The position numbers and the translations under genes were made by a program. Shown in pieces: positions 1 to 12,715 of a stretch of DNA of 64,000 nt. Each line of letters starts with the position of its first letter. Positions within the stretch are counted from its first letter, which is position 1. The DNA is taken from contig NC_068974.1 in NCBI RefSeq assembly GCF_016808095.1, forward strand, positions 4,774,001 to 4,838,000, read 5' to 3'. This DNA is from Vigna angularis. Taxonomy: Eukaryota; Streptophyta; Magnoliopsida; Fabales; Fabaceae. The notes under the pieces are model-generated. The model had not been told where the DNA came from and did no database searches. It worked only from the letters and a program-made list of their open reading frames with translations.

Positions 1-276
1 ACGAGTATTAAATAAATATGAAGTAGCATAGTTAACTGTCACAATAACTTATGAATCTTCCAGACCGTTTTTTTTTATTACTATGATATACTACTTTTAC
101 CAACCAGAAAATCAGATATAGAAAAGGTTAATATCATGAGATAGAATACAAGTCATGACAAACATTTCGTTTTCAAAGAGTGTGATCATCTGGGACAAAA
201 TTCAGAACCCTCTTTTCATGACTGGGGTATCAATCTAAAAAGTCTCAAACACAAGATTGCAATTGCACCATTATTT

Positions 277-334
<58 letters not shown>

Positions 335-1184
335 CTGGTACAAGACGGGCCCCTATATCATACAAGAAGACAGAAGCAGTGAAAATTATTGTTTATTAAC
401 AAAATAATATTGCATACTTTTTTGTTTCTTTGTGTATGGATACACATTCTACCTAACCTGCTTTAGATACCAAAATCATTCAGGCCAAATGATAGAGATA
501 TTTACAATGCTAATCAACAGCCATCTAGGTTATACCTAGGTTACATGCAAAGACGTGACACAAAATCTCTTTCAGTTTAATTAGTCATAATAAACAAATA
601 AAAATTAGATAAACAGAAAGCATGAAATAGATAAAGAAACACAAATCAACACAACAAATAACACTACAAATATAAATATATTTAAACTCTTGCATCAATA
701 TATTTCATTCTGAAGTATATGTTGTACATTCTTCAGTTTGTAAAGCAAAGTATACATATATTGAAATATAAATGGCTAACTCTTTTTTCTTACCCTCTTG
801 AAATTTTGTACACAAAGAGCACCCTTCTTTTGTTTCTTTACACACCAATATAAAACAAGCAAATATGTCTCTATATCTATGTCTATATCTCTATCCTATC
901 ATTCTATATGAATCTATAAATAAAACTAAGTACCATGTGGCTCACTCCCTCACCTCATGTGATATTAATTACCTGGTGCTACCTGCAAATAGTTGAAGGA
1001 AAACATTGATTAGAGTACTCTAACGTGCTTCCATTTTCCTAAGACAATTAAACCACAAGCTCAATAACCCTTAAAAATCTTTGCAATCTAGCACAATTGA
1101 GGATTGCTTGTCACACCTTAGTTCAGTACTTCCTCTCCTTGTGCATTATAATTATCACATATCGTATGATATCCCAAAGAGGAG
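1..1184. other. 3' flank of the NAC gene, AT-rich, no gene seen
   Basis: AT-rich sequence downstream of the minus-strand NAC stop codon. It should contain the NAC 3' UTR, probably within about 200-400 bp left of 1185, but I could not fix the polyadenylation site. Apart from the TA microsatellite at 280-329 I see no coding or repeat signal. Confidence 0.5.
280..329. repeat. (TA)n microsatellite
   Basis: About 25 uninterrupted TA units. Length polymorphism is expected. Confidence 0.95.
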
Positions 1185-2840
1185 TTAGCCGTACCAATTG
1201 GTCCCTTGTATTTGGTATTGTGGGAGCTGGTTAAGCAGAGTAGCAAAGGAGCCAGGAGAAGCATTGTTCTCTTCAGTCCTCACAACACTGACATTACCAT
1301 TAGTGTCCAAATTGAAGTGTTTTTCATCACTGTCATCGTTCCAGTTATAGAGTGTTGAGAGTGTTCTTTTGGAGGCTGAAGTGCCAAACTGAGATGGCAT
1401 GGCACTTGTAGTAGTAGTGCTCATCCCATTCACACCATTGCCTATAACCACCCCTTCTAACGTGTTTCTGTCATTTTCCAACAATGCACCACTGTAGCTC
1501 GTACACATCTTTGAAAGGTGAAATCTCGCATTCATGTGGCCCACGTTCATGGAAGAAGGTACTTCTCCAATCATGTCATCCATGGAATCATCCCTCTCCT
1601 GCTCCATAGCTGACCTTTGTGTGTTGCCCTTCTTGTAGATCCGGCACAACACCCAATCATCCAGCTACAAATCCATGCACAATTCATATTATATATTATT
1701 CTTCCATAGTAATCATAAAATATGTTAAATATCAAATACTTTTAACTTTCTTATAAACACTTCACTCAGAAAGAAAGAAAGAAACACAAAAGTGAAAAAA
1801 GAAAGAAGAAAGTGTGATTTATGCTTCAGCAATGTGTTTGATATATTATTTTAATATATCCTAACTTTTACGCATATTGCGAAAGAATTGGTGAATGAGA
1901 AGGGTGGTCTAGTGGGGGAAAAAGTGATGTTCATGATGTGGTCAAAAGTGAAGCAGAACAAAGCTAGCTTTTACATGAAAAAAGGGTTTACCCTTAGGGA
2001 GTTTTTCTTGTGGCCCAAGTCACAGCCAGGTGGTCTGTTGTTAGGCTTGGTTTCAGCGAGACGATACTCATGCATGATCCAATCGGTTTTCACCCCTTTT
2101 GGTGGCTTTCCTCCGTAGAAAACCAAAGATTTCTTCACCCCAACCTTTTGAGTTCCACTGCATATGGGTTTATCTGTCCCCGTCGCCTTCCAGTACCCTG
2201 AAGTTGCAGCTCTGTTTGGCCTCGCGCCATTTGGGTACTTCCTATCTCTTGGACTGAAAAAGTACCACTCTTCCTCCCCAAACGATGACTTAGCTGCATA
2301 ACCAAATGCAAACAAAAAAGTATGAGCAAAAACCGAACAAAAATACAAAAATGAAAAACTAATAACATCCGTTTCATTTTTCATCCATATTAAATTATAA
2401 TACAAAAGATATTTTTATTCCACTTGCTGAGGTTACCACTGTATACAGTGAGACCCAGATAAAAATCAAAAGGGTGGATCATGAAGTTTAATATATTAAA
2501 ATCCAAAATCTTAATAGAATATGAAAAGTTATGTAGAAATCACGGTTGATGAGTGTAAACCTCGAAAATCATGATATTGTGAGCAATAAATAGAGTTTAA
2601 AGATTGCGATTTGCAGCATATTTGTTATAAGGGTAAAATTGGAGAGAAACCTGGTAATTCCCATGGATCAAACTTGTAGAGATCAACATCAGCGATGATG
2701 GAAACAGGGAGAGGAACAGAATCAACTTTCTTCTTGAGGTAGTGAACCACGAGCTCTTCGTCTGTGGGGTGGAACCGAAACCCGGGTGGGAGGTTTGGTT
2801 GTTGTTGTGAACTCGTTGATGAGTCTTCGGTGCTGTCCAT
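1185..2840 (-). CDS. NAC domain transcription factor (NAC18/25/56-like), 3 exons
   Basis: Nuclear plant-specific transcription factor; the NAC domain binds DNA and dimerises. Read on the minus strand as exon 1 2840-2651, exon 2 2293-1992 and exon 3 1664-1185, with GT/AG introns of 357 and 327 bp. The 972-nt frame closes exactly and gives 323 residues. All five NAC subdomains are present in order: A ([15 protein letters not shown], about residue 18), B ([11 protein letters not shown]), C ([15 protein letters not shown]...[11 protein letters not shown]), D ([17 protein letters not shown]...WIMHEYRL) and E ([18 protein letters not shown], across exons 2/3). The intron positions (after WELP, before LDDW) are those usual for NAC genes. 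The C-terminal half is Ser/Thr/Asn-rich and acidic, as in activation regions, and ends [13 protein letters not shown]. There is no C-terminal membrane segment, so it is not a tethered NAC. Subgroup NAP/NAC2-like (Arabidopsis NAC018/025/056) is inferred from the A-C region; those genes act in senescence and seed or embryo development. No frameshift or stop is seen. Confidence 0.95.
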
Positions 2841-3090
2841 GGTTATTTACCGAGGTTGTTCAGCACTATGTTGGGTTCCTATATATGGTTGTGCTTGTTG
2901 TTGTTATGGGTTTGGCTTCACACAAGAAGAAAACACACATCTTTCACTGGATGATGATGATGATGATGATGATATGTATGTAGCTTTATTTACCATCCAA
3001 AGTCAAGGTGAAGGCCATGATCTTATGTGGCTGTGGGAAATGGAAATGATCGCCTACGAACGCCTCCAATGTTGCACTTAATACATGAAT
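2841..3090 (-). promoter_or_regulatory. NAC leader and core promoter candidates
   Basis: Upstream of the NAC ATG (minus strand) there are two TATA-like sites: TATATA near 2879-2886, only about 40 bp from the ATG and so likely too close, and AAATAAAG near 2975-2985. If the second is used, the leader is about 100 nt and carries an (ATC)n run (2949-2972 on the plus strand). Which one works cannot be told from sequence alone. Confidence 0.4.
2949..2972. repeat. (GAT)n trinucleotide run in the NAC leader region
   Basis: Eight GAT/ATG units. They create a false poly-Asp or poly-Met open frame on the plus strand. Confidence 0.85.
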
Positions 3091-5289
3091 GTGGGTGTGT
3101 GAATGATTCCATTACTCATGGGAGGGGCATATGCGTCTTTTGAGAGTGTTTGAGGTAGAATCTCATTGACGAATTTAAGAGAATATATTTAATAGAAATT
3201 AAAACAATAAAGTTTTGAGGGTACATATATTTAGATATACATTTAATCTTATGCGTGATTTACTTTTAAAGTGATTTTGGATTTAAGTATTGTGCATGAA
3301 AACAAAATCTTAAGAGAATTGTTCAAAATAATTAAATTAAATATTATCTTTTTTGTGAAAAAAGAATCACATTAAACTATATAAATTTTCAAAATTATTG
3401 TGTATTAATTAAGAGAACAAATAAAATTACCTGTTAGAAGTTAAAACATTAATTAATACTTTTAAAATTTTTACTGAGTTTATTATTAAAGAATCTCTTA
3501 TGAATAGATTTTTTTCGGCCAGCAGCTCAGCTTCTGAAAATTTACTGCATTCATTTCCAAAAATAAAAATAAAAATTATACATGATAAGATAAATGTATA
3601 AAATAGTTTTCCATTACCGTCAACCTATCTATTTCAATTTATAATAAAATAATAATCCCGAAAAGCACACTATTAACAAATATACTATAGTACTCTTATT
3701 TGCACAGTTAAAAACTCAATTAACCAATATATTTTGGTAAACGTATTTATATAATTTAAAAACATCAATTCAAAAATAAATTTTGAGATCAGAGTATTTA
3801 ATAAAGAATTATTCAAATATTAATATGATATGATTTAATTATTGACCTAATGTTCTTCAAAAGAAAAAGAAAATAAAGTTATGGACTTGATGAAGGAAAA
3901 GGAGTGCGGTTGCAAAAGAAAGAGTTGGGTGGAAGAACACACGAATACACCAACAAGAAGTTCGGCCGTTGAGAGAACGACACGTAAGATTCCGAAGCAT
4001 GTAATGTTGACACGTGAGTGGGACCACACAACAATATTATTTTCTATTTTTATTTTCACTGTTTTAGGAAACTGTGATTAATCTCGACCGTAAAAACATC
4101 CCAGAAACTAAGATTAATCTTAATTATAAACTGCAGCGAGGCATTAGAACTGTAGAGAATCTGATGAAAACATGATTGTGATGTGAAGTTGGAAGCCCCT
4201 ACAGTTTCGAAAATAAATGCTATAGGGTGTGCAGTTCATGGCGCAGCCACACGATTTATTTATTACGTACATCTCTCGAAAATGAAATTTGCGATATGAG
4301 AAATATTGAATGGTGGAGATGTGGTGGTATTGAAAAGTGAGTCTAGATATCTAAGTTGGATGGTGATTGATATTAATTTTAATTTGTTTTATGTGATAAA
4401 AAAATAATAAAAAAAAAGTATAGATCGGGGGAAAGATAAGTGTGGGGACAAAGGTTTTCCACACTTTCTGCTTTTGTTGGACATATTAGACAACCAATGC
4501 CAACATCAGCCAATGGATTAAGAAATTTTACCATGACAACTGCTAAATCAATGGTCCCACAAGCCATTAACTCAACCTTCACTTTTTTTTTTCTCTTTTC
4601 TTTTTTCTTGATCTCGTGTGGACCCCACTTATACCGATGGTATTAAACATATGGTTGATCCACACAAAAAAACAAATAAATAAATATATATATATATATA
4701 TATAAACAATAACAATTAATATATAGAAAGTATTTGGAACGTTTTGACTTTCCTATAAATTTAAGAAAATCTGAAATTACAAATTTAGATAATGTTTAAT
4801 CAATTTAAAATATAAAATGAAAAGTATCTTTAACATAGATAAAAAATATGTTGCTTTTTTAAAATAGTTGCTTAAGAATTTTGGTTCGATAGTTATTTAA
4901 TCTATTTTTATAAATCTAATAAACTCAATTTGAATCCATGGTAGTAAATACAAAGTTGATGTATAAATTGTATATATTGTAGATCGATTTTACAAACACA
5001 TTTAATTTATTGAATTGTCTTTTATATGAATATCAATTAGAAATTTATACTTTTTTTTCTCAATGATCATATTTTTGTGTTTTAGATAAACATAGAATTG
5101 TGTAAATAGAGACGAATTGTAATAGAGAGAAACGGTGAAGATATAGAAGAAGCTGATTAAAATTTCAGACCTGAAAATGAAAATATAAAGTTCTTTCTCG
5201 AAAATTTGGATTTGATACTTTTTGCAATGTCAGTCAGTGAATCTGATAATGCCTATTCGTTTATATTACTAGCAAACTTATAAATTTTT
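3091..5289. other. AT-rich intergenic spacer
   Basis: No coding signal. A short (TA)n run lies at about 4683-4704. Oligo-A and oligo-T tracts are frequent. It probably includes distal NAC promoter sequence at its left end. Confidence 0.5.
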
Positions 5290-5626
5290 GGTTTAATAGG
5301 TTCGGAGATCCCTATATTTGTGGGTTCATTTTAATTGGATTCTTTAATTTTGGAAGTGATCAATTGGGTCTCTAATTTTGGTCAATTTGATTCAATAATA
5401 ACATTTTCGTTAAATATAAATGGCATCTAGGTGGCACCGTTTGAGCTGTATAGATTAATTTTTAACATTTTTAATTGTTAAATATATTAATAAATGAAAA
5501 TATAATTAGAAATTATTAAAAATATTAAATTAGGCCGGTGGTGGAGACTCAATTGATCACCTCCAAAATTGAAGGACCCAATTGAAACGAATCCGCAAAT
5601 ATAGGGACTTCCGAACCTATTAAACC
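5290..5626. mobile_element. MULE-type MITE, 337 bp
   Basis: Inverted arms begin GGTTTAATAGGTTCGGA at 5290 and, reverse-complemented, at 5626. The arms match for about 100 bp. The flanks carry a perfect 9-bp target-site duplication, TAAATTTTT, at 5281-5289 and 5627-5635, as expected for Mutator-like elements. It has no coding capacity. Its arms show the phased TC(C) motifs (spacing 31 then 29 bp in the right arm) shared with the larger MULEs in the window. Confidence 0.88.
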
Positions 5627-5635
5627 TAAATTTTT

Positions 5636-7750
5636 CAATATGTTTTAAAGTATTTGAGTGTTTATTCATTTATATTTGAGTGTTTATACATTTGATATAT
5701 CTATTTATATTTCTCCATTCTCTAACATATTCCTGACATAATAAAATAAAAGAAAAAATACCTAAATTGAAGTAATTGTCTACTCAATAGTGTTAGATAT
5801 TTTCGTTGATTCCACAATTTGTAGTGGGTATGACCATTTACGTAATTATTTCTTCGATTAGATTATTTCCTCAATGCCTTCAACAAGAATGCAAAAAACA
5901 TAAATGTAGAAAAATAAATTACCAATAATAAAACATAAACTAGTAAAAGAAATATATGAAAGCGGTAACTCAAGTTGCAATAAACATCATTATAAGATTA
6001 ATCATTATAATACGTTGTTTAAGATTAACCATTATTTTTTATTTGTTTTAGATAAAACGTCAAATTTTGTTTGACCATAATAATTTCTGATTATATATTA
6101 AATTAAATCATGTACGTATAGTGAGAAATTTTTTAGTATCTTGCCGATTATTTAATGTTTTTATTCATGCTTTAAAGGATGCCTATCTATTTCTTTTGTT
6201 TCATTGAATAAGTTCCTAAAGGCTTGAAACTATTAATTAAGGCAAATAATTATAATGCACGGTTATTTATAAGAGGGAGAATAAATATGATATTATACAA
6301 TAAAGACTAAGAGTGAGAATTTCATTTCTTTTATACTCTCAAGGCATTGGAATTGGTTGTAAATCACAAATTTGACTCTCAATTATTTTAAATGGGTCTT
6401 TTTCTTGATTTTATTTTCATTATTTTCTATCTAATAATAGTATAGAATAATATATATTAGAGAGTATTTAGTAACATTTTCCTCTCAATTATTTTTCTTA
6501 TTTTTTTTTTCGCGACTACTTGTGCACCCCGGCCTAAGCATTTTTCCGTTAGGCATATGTTTTAAATATTATCTATTTTAATTATTGAAACCTTGTTTTA
6601 GCCACAAGATACACTTTAATAGATTGAAAAGGATGATTACATATTACTTATTTTTTTTTTATCTCCATTCTTTATTAACGTGAGATAGCTCATCATATAA
6701 GACATCACTGACATAACATATAACTTTTATTAAAAAATAAAATATAAAAACAGAAAAACAGAAAAAACATGATTTATAAATTCGAATATTTCTGTTTTCA
6801 TAAAGCTATTAATAACTAATAATTTTATACTATAATTTAAATTATCTACTAGCAAGGACATAGATGCCAAAAAAAACTGTTTGTGTTCGCATTCTTGAAA
6901 ATTTAAAAAAATCATTATTAAATATTATAATTATAAAGTAATAAAATAAAATATTTTTCAAAAATACATTTTTTTTTCGGTTTATTCTTTATTTAAATTA
7001 TAAAAAGATAAATTCTAAACGCCATAAAAGTTATTGGTTATTAGTATTATATGTGGAAAAAATAATTATCTGTGAGAGAAACTTTTAAAAGGAAAATTGT
7101 GTACACTAAATAAGAAAATTCCTATGTACTTTTATAAGTGTAGTATAAAATAACATATGAATAATGATATATTGACACAGACAATTTTTTAACTCCGAAA
7201 CGTGTCAAAAAATATTGGTTCATGGCTCAAATTTTTTTTTATGACGTAGAAAACCTAATTTTGAGGATTTAGTTTCGTGGTTTGGTTTATTATATATGTT
7301 TAAATTTTCTTTCAACGTGCTTCGTTCTCATATGATTCTTACTAGAGAAGTTCTGTTCATCAAACCAACATTTCACCATTTATCGTGATGAACTTCTGAA
7401 CTTTCGTGCTTTGTTTGACGAGGGTTTTCATGTTTCGTAGTTTAGGTTTTCGATCCGCATTCTACAACGTTAAGGGTGTTTGAGTATTTGCAGTTTTTTC
7501 ATTTTTGTCGAAGATTATGTTTTTGTTCTTTGTTCTTTCTACATTGCTGTCTAGGATAGTTTTGTTCTGTTGTGATTGTATATTTTAGAGTTTGTTGTTG
7601 AGTGTCCAATTTCATTTTTGTGACTCTATTTCTTTTTTGTTTACCCTGTTTCTTTTTATAGCAGTGGAATCCATTTCACAAGACGGTGAAATAAATGTGT
7701 AATAGTGGAATTTTTTTATTTTCTTTGAAATGTTTAGTAATAGTTGATTG
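5636..7750. other. AT-rich spacer, no gene seen
   Basis: Very AT-rich with homopolymer tracts. From about 7240 the texture changes to T/G-rich plus-strand sequence that may be the non-coding head of the Ulp1-bearing transposon remnant that follows. No terminal repeat could be fixed. Confidence 0.4.
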
Positions 7751-7754
7751 TTTT

Positions 7755-10458
7755 TAAAAATTTTCGTAGTTTCGTTTACGACTGAGGTGTGACACGAAAG
7801 TTATAGTGGAGTTAAATGCTATATTAAGGGACTGTGATCGTATGTGTATCGGCGAGACTCCATTTATGTGGTGTCTACATATGTAGATGCCCATTGACAT
7901 ATGTTTGTTCTTGTTCAAGGAAATGGTCACCCGATGGGTTGGGCATAATGAATCTTTCCTTGTCAAGCAAAAAATGGTACCATTTACCGTGTTTGATGTT
8001 TGCATGTGTTTAGGATTAGGTGTGGGTGGTTTGGAGGTAAAATTTGATGAGAATGTTTGTGGTCTTGTTGGTGAACAATTTAGTTCAAACTTAATAACTC
8101 TAAGAGACATTGTAAATAGGATACATTAATAATAGGAAATAATGAGAACGATGTAGATTGTGTATATCGTTTGTATATTTGAGTTTGTTTTATTGTATTT
8201 TATTTTCCTAGTAAATCTAACGTAGTTAGTAACATGCCATGTATAATATTAGATGATATAGATGGGTTGTTTGATTATAATTAGGCAAGTGTTGTCCACA
8301 ATTTTTTGGTTAAAAGTTTAAATAAGGGATCTATGATCATACGGGAGCGTCAGATTTTGGACTCCCTTGACATTAGTGGCAATATTGTAGTGTTGTAGGT
8401 AAGAATATTATCATCTTAGTTTGGTATGTTTAAATTGTAAAAGAGTTGTTGTTGATGTTGGTTTAAATTATTTTTGTAGCTTTAGGTCATTAAATGTCTG
8501 CGTTTAACAGTTCCCGATCATGATGTTATGTTCCTTAGAATCCTAAGTTGACTTTCATTGAACTTGAGATCAAAGAAAATAGAGTTGTTGTTCCAGAAAA
8601 ATAATGTAAGTTACTTGATATCTTTGGATGCATTAACTTTGGGACTAAATATCTTTTAGATGCATTATGTTTCAGATCATATGGTTATTGAAAGAATTAA
8701 ATATTTTTTATGTTGATAGATATTTTAAGAGTGGGTCCTTCGCGAGAAGGACCATGGGAACCCAATCATTCATGGTGCCCTTCATTTGGATGAGGGGGCA
8801 ATACCGCAAGAAGGTGCATATGAGGTTGGGGTGAGTTGGGAAGAATTATTGATGAAGAAAGTAAAAGATAACCAAAGGAAATGTGAAGAAATGAATATCC
8901 AGTTGAGGAGTTTGATTGAGAAGGTTCTTGTTGCAAGATCTAGACCAGAATGACAAGAGACCCCTTTGTTCCAGCATGGCGATCCCTCTACCATTGATGT
9001 AGAAGATGAACTAGATGAGGCAACCCTTTTTTTTTATGTAGGTGGTGCATATACTAATGTGACAAGTTGTTTTGAGGAAGAGAAGGACAATGTCAACACA
9101 GATGTTGAGGACGTTCGACCTTTCTTAACTATCCTTCCATCGATGGACCCATAGGAGGATGGTCCTTCATTGGCTGTGGATGCCAAAAAGTTGTACAAAT
9201 TAGTGATTCCATTTGACCCTTCTTGGAGGTAATGAATTTTGTAATTGATAAAATTTTCTTTGATATTTTGCAGTGACATGATGAGACTTCATTTTGAATG
9301 TATTTTTTGAAGGCTTGTTGCTGAAATTTACGGTCAAATTCTTGGGATGCTAGAATGTTATTTTTTAGGACCTATGAGGCAAATGGACAACATGGTAATA
9401 ATGAATTTATGTGTGCTATTTTTTGTAACCCTTTTTATGTTAGTCCATTGATGTTAAATTATGAAATAGATTTATAAGGGGTGTTGTTTGCAACAAGCAT
9501 CTTCATGTACTTTGAACGAAGGTCAATCAGGGTTGTCAAAAGGATAACTTTTAGTCTATTATATATGGTACAAACAATTTGTTATATTTTATATTGTAAT
9601 TTTCGTATAACATGACATTTGAAAGATGAATTTGCCATTTCATTGCAGACCCATGTCCTATATAACTCACGGAAGAAAAATCTGGGCATTGGGTGACTAC
9701 CTCAACTACTTCCATTCCCAGATCATTGGGTTTGACGACATAATTAATGTTGGTTTTGTGAGTTGAATTTTCACACAATTTAGTATGTTTATTGTAAAAC
9801 TTTTGACACCCACAATTTTTTGTAGTTGTTTGTCCTAATTCTCAATTACGGACATTGGTGGTGCTACGCCGTTAAGATTCCTCCATTTCCACTTGATTCT
9901 CTCGGGCATAATAGAAGGGATCATAAAAGAATTGACAATCTGATTGTAAGTGTTTTGGATTTATCCGTCAACTTTTTTTTTTGTAATTTGATTCACTTGT
10001 TGAGGTACTAAAATTGACTTTTTTGATTTGGAGGCCCATAATCTTGAATTATTTTTTGGAATGTTGTTGAACCGTAATGAAGACAACAAACCATAATTCC
10101 AAGTACAATACGTGCACACTCCAATACAACCCAACATGTAACTTTTTAGCATTCATGTTTATGATTGAAATATATGTTCCTTTCATTGACCTACTTTGAA
10201 TTTATTTTTATTTTGGACTTTGTTTCATGTAGGTATGTTTATGGAGAAAACTATGCTCAATTACACAAGTGTAAATAACCAAACTTGTTTTAGTTTAAAC
10301 CTTTGATAAAATATTGGGCATTTTCATAATTTTGTCGGCATTTGATTGTTTTTAAGGAGGAACTCCAACACTTTAAGGAGAAGTATGTTTGTGATTAGAT
10401 TCTAGATAATGACAATGTCCGCAAAGAAGAAGTGCTGCAACGATTAGGACTACTATAG
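7755..10458 (+). pseudogene. Ulp1 (C48) protease-bearing transposon protein, decayed
   Basis: Several collinear plus-strand coding patches form one decayed gene. At 7887-8129 the patch reads VTRWVGHNESFLVKQKMVPF then DVCMCLGLGVGG, resembling the N-terminal module that precedes Ulp1-like domains in plant MULE/CACTA-associated proteins. At 8783-9230 a linker codes for charged, Asp/Glu-rich sequence. At 9826-9945 LNYGHWWCYAVK and LDSLGHNRRDH match the His and Asp regions of a C48 cysteine protease fold. At 10360-10458 the patch EELQHFKEKY...RKEEVLQRLGLL ends at a stop. Stops and frameshifts separate the patches, and a segment that would carry the catalytic Cys is not convincing. In plants such genes are almost always transposon cargo. 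The family call is moderately sure; transposase class is not resolved. Confidence 0.6.
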
Positions 10459-10811
10459 ATGTAATTGTACATTGTAGTTTGTGGATTTTTTTCAAAATGT
10501 ATTACATGTTTAACCGTTACAAGTTAGATAAGGTATTTTTTACCTTTGATGTACACAATTGTTACATATCTTGTAAGAAATGTATTAATTACATTTAATG
10601 ATAATAAAATTGCAATTTGCTCTATAGATCTTGTGTTTCTTTGAATGTGATCCATGCGTTTGAAGATGATAATGAGCATTTTATGTTTTAAACAATTGTT
10701 AATAACATAGTTGTAGTTGTGGGTCCCCACTTATTTTTGTTGTAGTCCCTACAAATTCTATAGGTTTATTTTGTTGGTTTTGGATTTTCTATTCATTTGG
10801 GTGATTATGGG
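10459..10811. other. Spacer holding a lone partial copy of the ~200-bp repeat
   Basis: At about 10705-10811 the text (GTGGGTCCCCACTTATTT ... TTTTGGATTTTC) resembles the repeat unit at 13980-15410. The array therefore predates, and was split by, the hAT insertion. Confidence 0.45.
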
Positions 10812-11089
10812 GTCATAATTAGGGGTGGGCAAAGCACAATGTACCGCACTGTATTGTAAAATTTTATAGTTAACTATAAACCAGTTTAGAAAAACTGCAC
10901 TGTACTTAAAAACAGTTCAAAGTAACTGAACTGAACTATTTTTTAGTTCATTTATAGTGCAGTACAATTCAGTTAACTAGTTTTAAATTCACTATAATAC
11001 AGTTTAGTTATCCATAACACAAAATCACATAGTACACTTTGAGTTTACCACAACAAAAGTGAAGTAGCATCTTAATGAAATAAGCCTCT

Positions 11090-11450
11090 ACGTACAGTCA
11101 GCCAACTCTTTGGATAATTCCAGTGAATCTTTTTGAGACATGTCAAAATTATTCTGCAGCTCAACCACTCTGGCTAAAAAGAGCTTCCACCTCAGTCATG
11201 GCAGCATTAAATTGATTTTGCAGTTCCAAATCAGACTTCACTCCTCTTGCCTCAATCAGAAACTCACACTCTTCTTCATTAAGCCCCCTAATAATTTCAG
11301 CCAGCTACAATAGGATGAAGTTTGCATCAAAAACAGAAGGCACGTCCAATGGTCTGGATGGATCAAACTCATGAATTCCCCTGACTTTGGATCCTCAATT
11401 GCAAGTCCATCACGAGGGCATTGTTGATTAAACCCTTCCTGAAGTCCCCC
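11090..11450 (-). pseudogene. Captured coding patch, unidentified (coiled-coil-like)
   Basis: Minus-strand frames read LAEIIRGLNEEECEFLIEAR then NQFNAAMTEVEALF, followed after a frameshift by VVELQNNFDMSQKDSLELSK. Upstream there is GIHEFDPSRPLDVPSVFDAN. Charged heptad-like spacing suggests a coiled coil. I do not recognise the parent gene. It lies inside the hAT element and downstream (in minus sense) of the hydrolase exons. Confidence 0.45.
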
Positions 11451-12145
11451 ATCTTGTTCAATCTAACTATATTTCTTTTTCTGCAAAAAGGTTATGTTAT
11501 TTGAATGTTATACTACTCATTTTATAGAGATCATGTTTTCAAAAAGTAATGTGACTAAGTTGTTCATAAACATAAAAGCAAAAAATCTATGTCCAATAGA
11601 GAGATAAATAATTGAATCAATAAGTGGTTATGTGAAACAAATATTAGCTACCCTTATCACTTATCAGTATATTCAACTTCAAATGTAAAATAGCAGGAAG
11701 CTTTTGGTGTTCACTCATGTATAAGTTCTCAATAAGTAAAATAGGCAAGAAGCAATATGAAGAATTATTGTTGACTAAATAAGTTGTAAAATAGAACACC
11801 TCAACTTATATAAGTGCTTATTGTTTTCTCTTCTTCAGTTACAAGTAGTTTCCCATCCGAAATATCACAGGATGCAATTGAAATTCCCAACTTAATTACC
11901 ATCTTAAAATAAATATAACAGGTCTCACACTTCAAATAAATATGCCTCGTCACAAGATATATATATTAAAGATTTCACATTAATCATACATAAAACAAAT
12001 TAAAAATATGTAAATAAATACAAAAATCATATCACAAATAAGTTTGATAAGATTAAATTAAGTTAAAAATTTATTTATTTTAAAAATAAAAAACCTAAGA
12101 TGACAGAACATAACTACTACAAAAGGAAAATAAGTTTCATCGTAC

Positions 12146-12715
12146 CTCAAGTCTAGCATCTAAGACTTGTTTAAATTGATTTAAGAGCTTTGGAGGAGCG
12201 ATTGAGTCATGCTCAGCTTCAAGTATAGCAATGGGAACTTCAACACCTGAAAAAGATCAAAGAAACTCTTTCACAACTAACATCTAATCATTGCTTATGA
12301 GATTTGTATCTTTATTTAACCATAAACAAATGGTAAATGAAAAAGAGCATGAAAAAGAGATTTACAAAAAAACACAAGCACTATACTGTCAAATTCACAA
12401 AAAGTTGAAGTTTTTGTCATTTGATTGAGAATTTATACCACAGATGTCATCCACAGTGATAAATGATGGATGTAATAGCATAAAAGCTTGAACACGTTTG
12501 GTTTTTCCAAGGTTAGTCACAGTCCTAGCTGAGAGAAAGAGAAAAACACATTACATTCTGTAGTTTATACTTAAGGTGACCTGAAATTGCAAAATACAAC
12601 ACCAATTTAGTGGAAGCCACTTACCACCCCCACAGAAACCAACAACTCCCATAGCAGAAGCACCTTTCCTTTTCAAGGCTTCAATAATAGGTTTTGCAAT
12701 TTCAATACCTTTTCC
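12146..12715 (-). pseudogene. Dienelactone hydrolase-like exons captured by the hAT element
   Basis: Three consecutive minus-strand exons with intact splice sites: 12715-12625 (IEIAKPIIEALKRKG...GVVGFCGGG), 12528-12439 (VQAFMLLHPSFITVDDI) and 12246-12146 (GVEVPIAILEAEHDSIAPP...LLNQFKQVLDA). The exons join in frame (91, 90 and 101 bp). They match the middle of plant DLH-family alpha/beta hydrolases. The Cys nucleophile motif (GFCGG for the usual GFCWGG) and the Asp after GAE/EAE are present. The exon with the catalytic His, and the N-terminus, are absent, so a working hydrolase is not expected. Confidence in the family is high; function of any transcript is unknown. Confidence 0.75.

Noticed and set aside
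2764..3081. Plus-strand ORFs over NAC exon 1 and its leader (poly-Asp, poly-Met)
   Set aside because: Antisense shadow of the NAC exon plus a GAT microsatellite; no domain.
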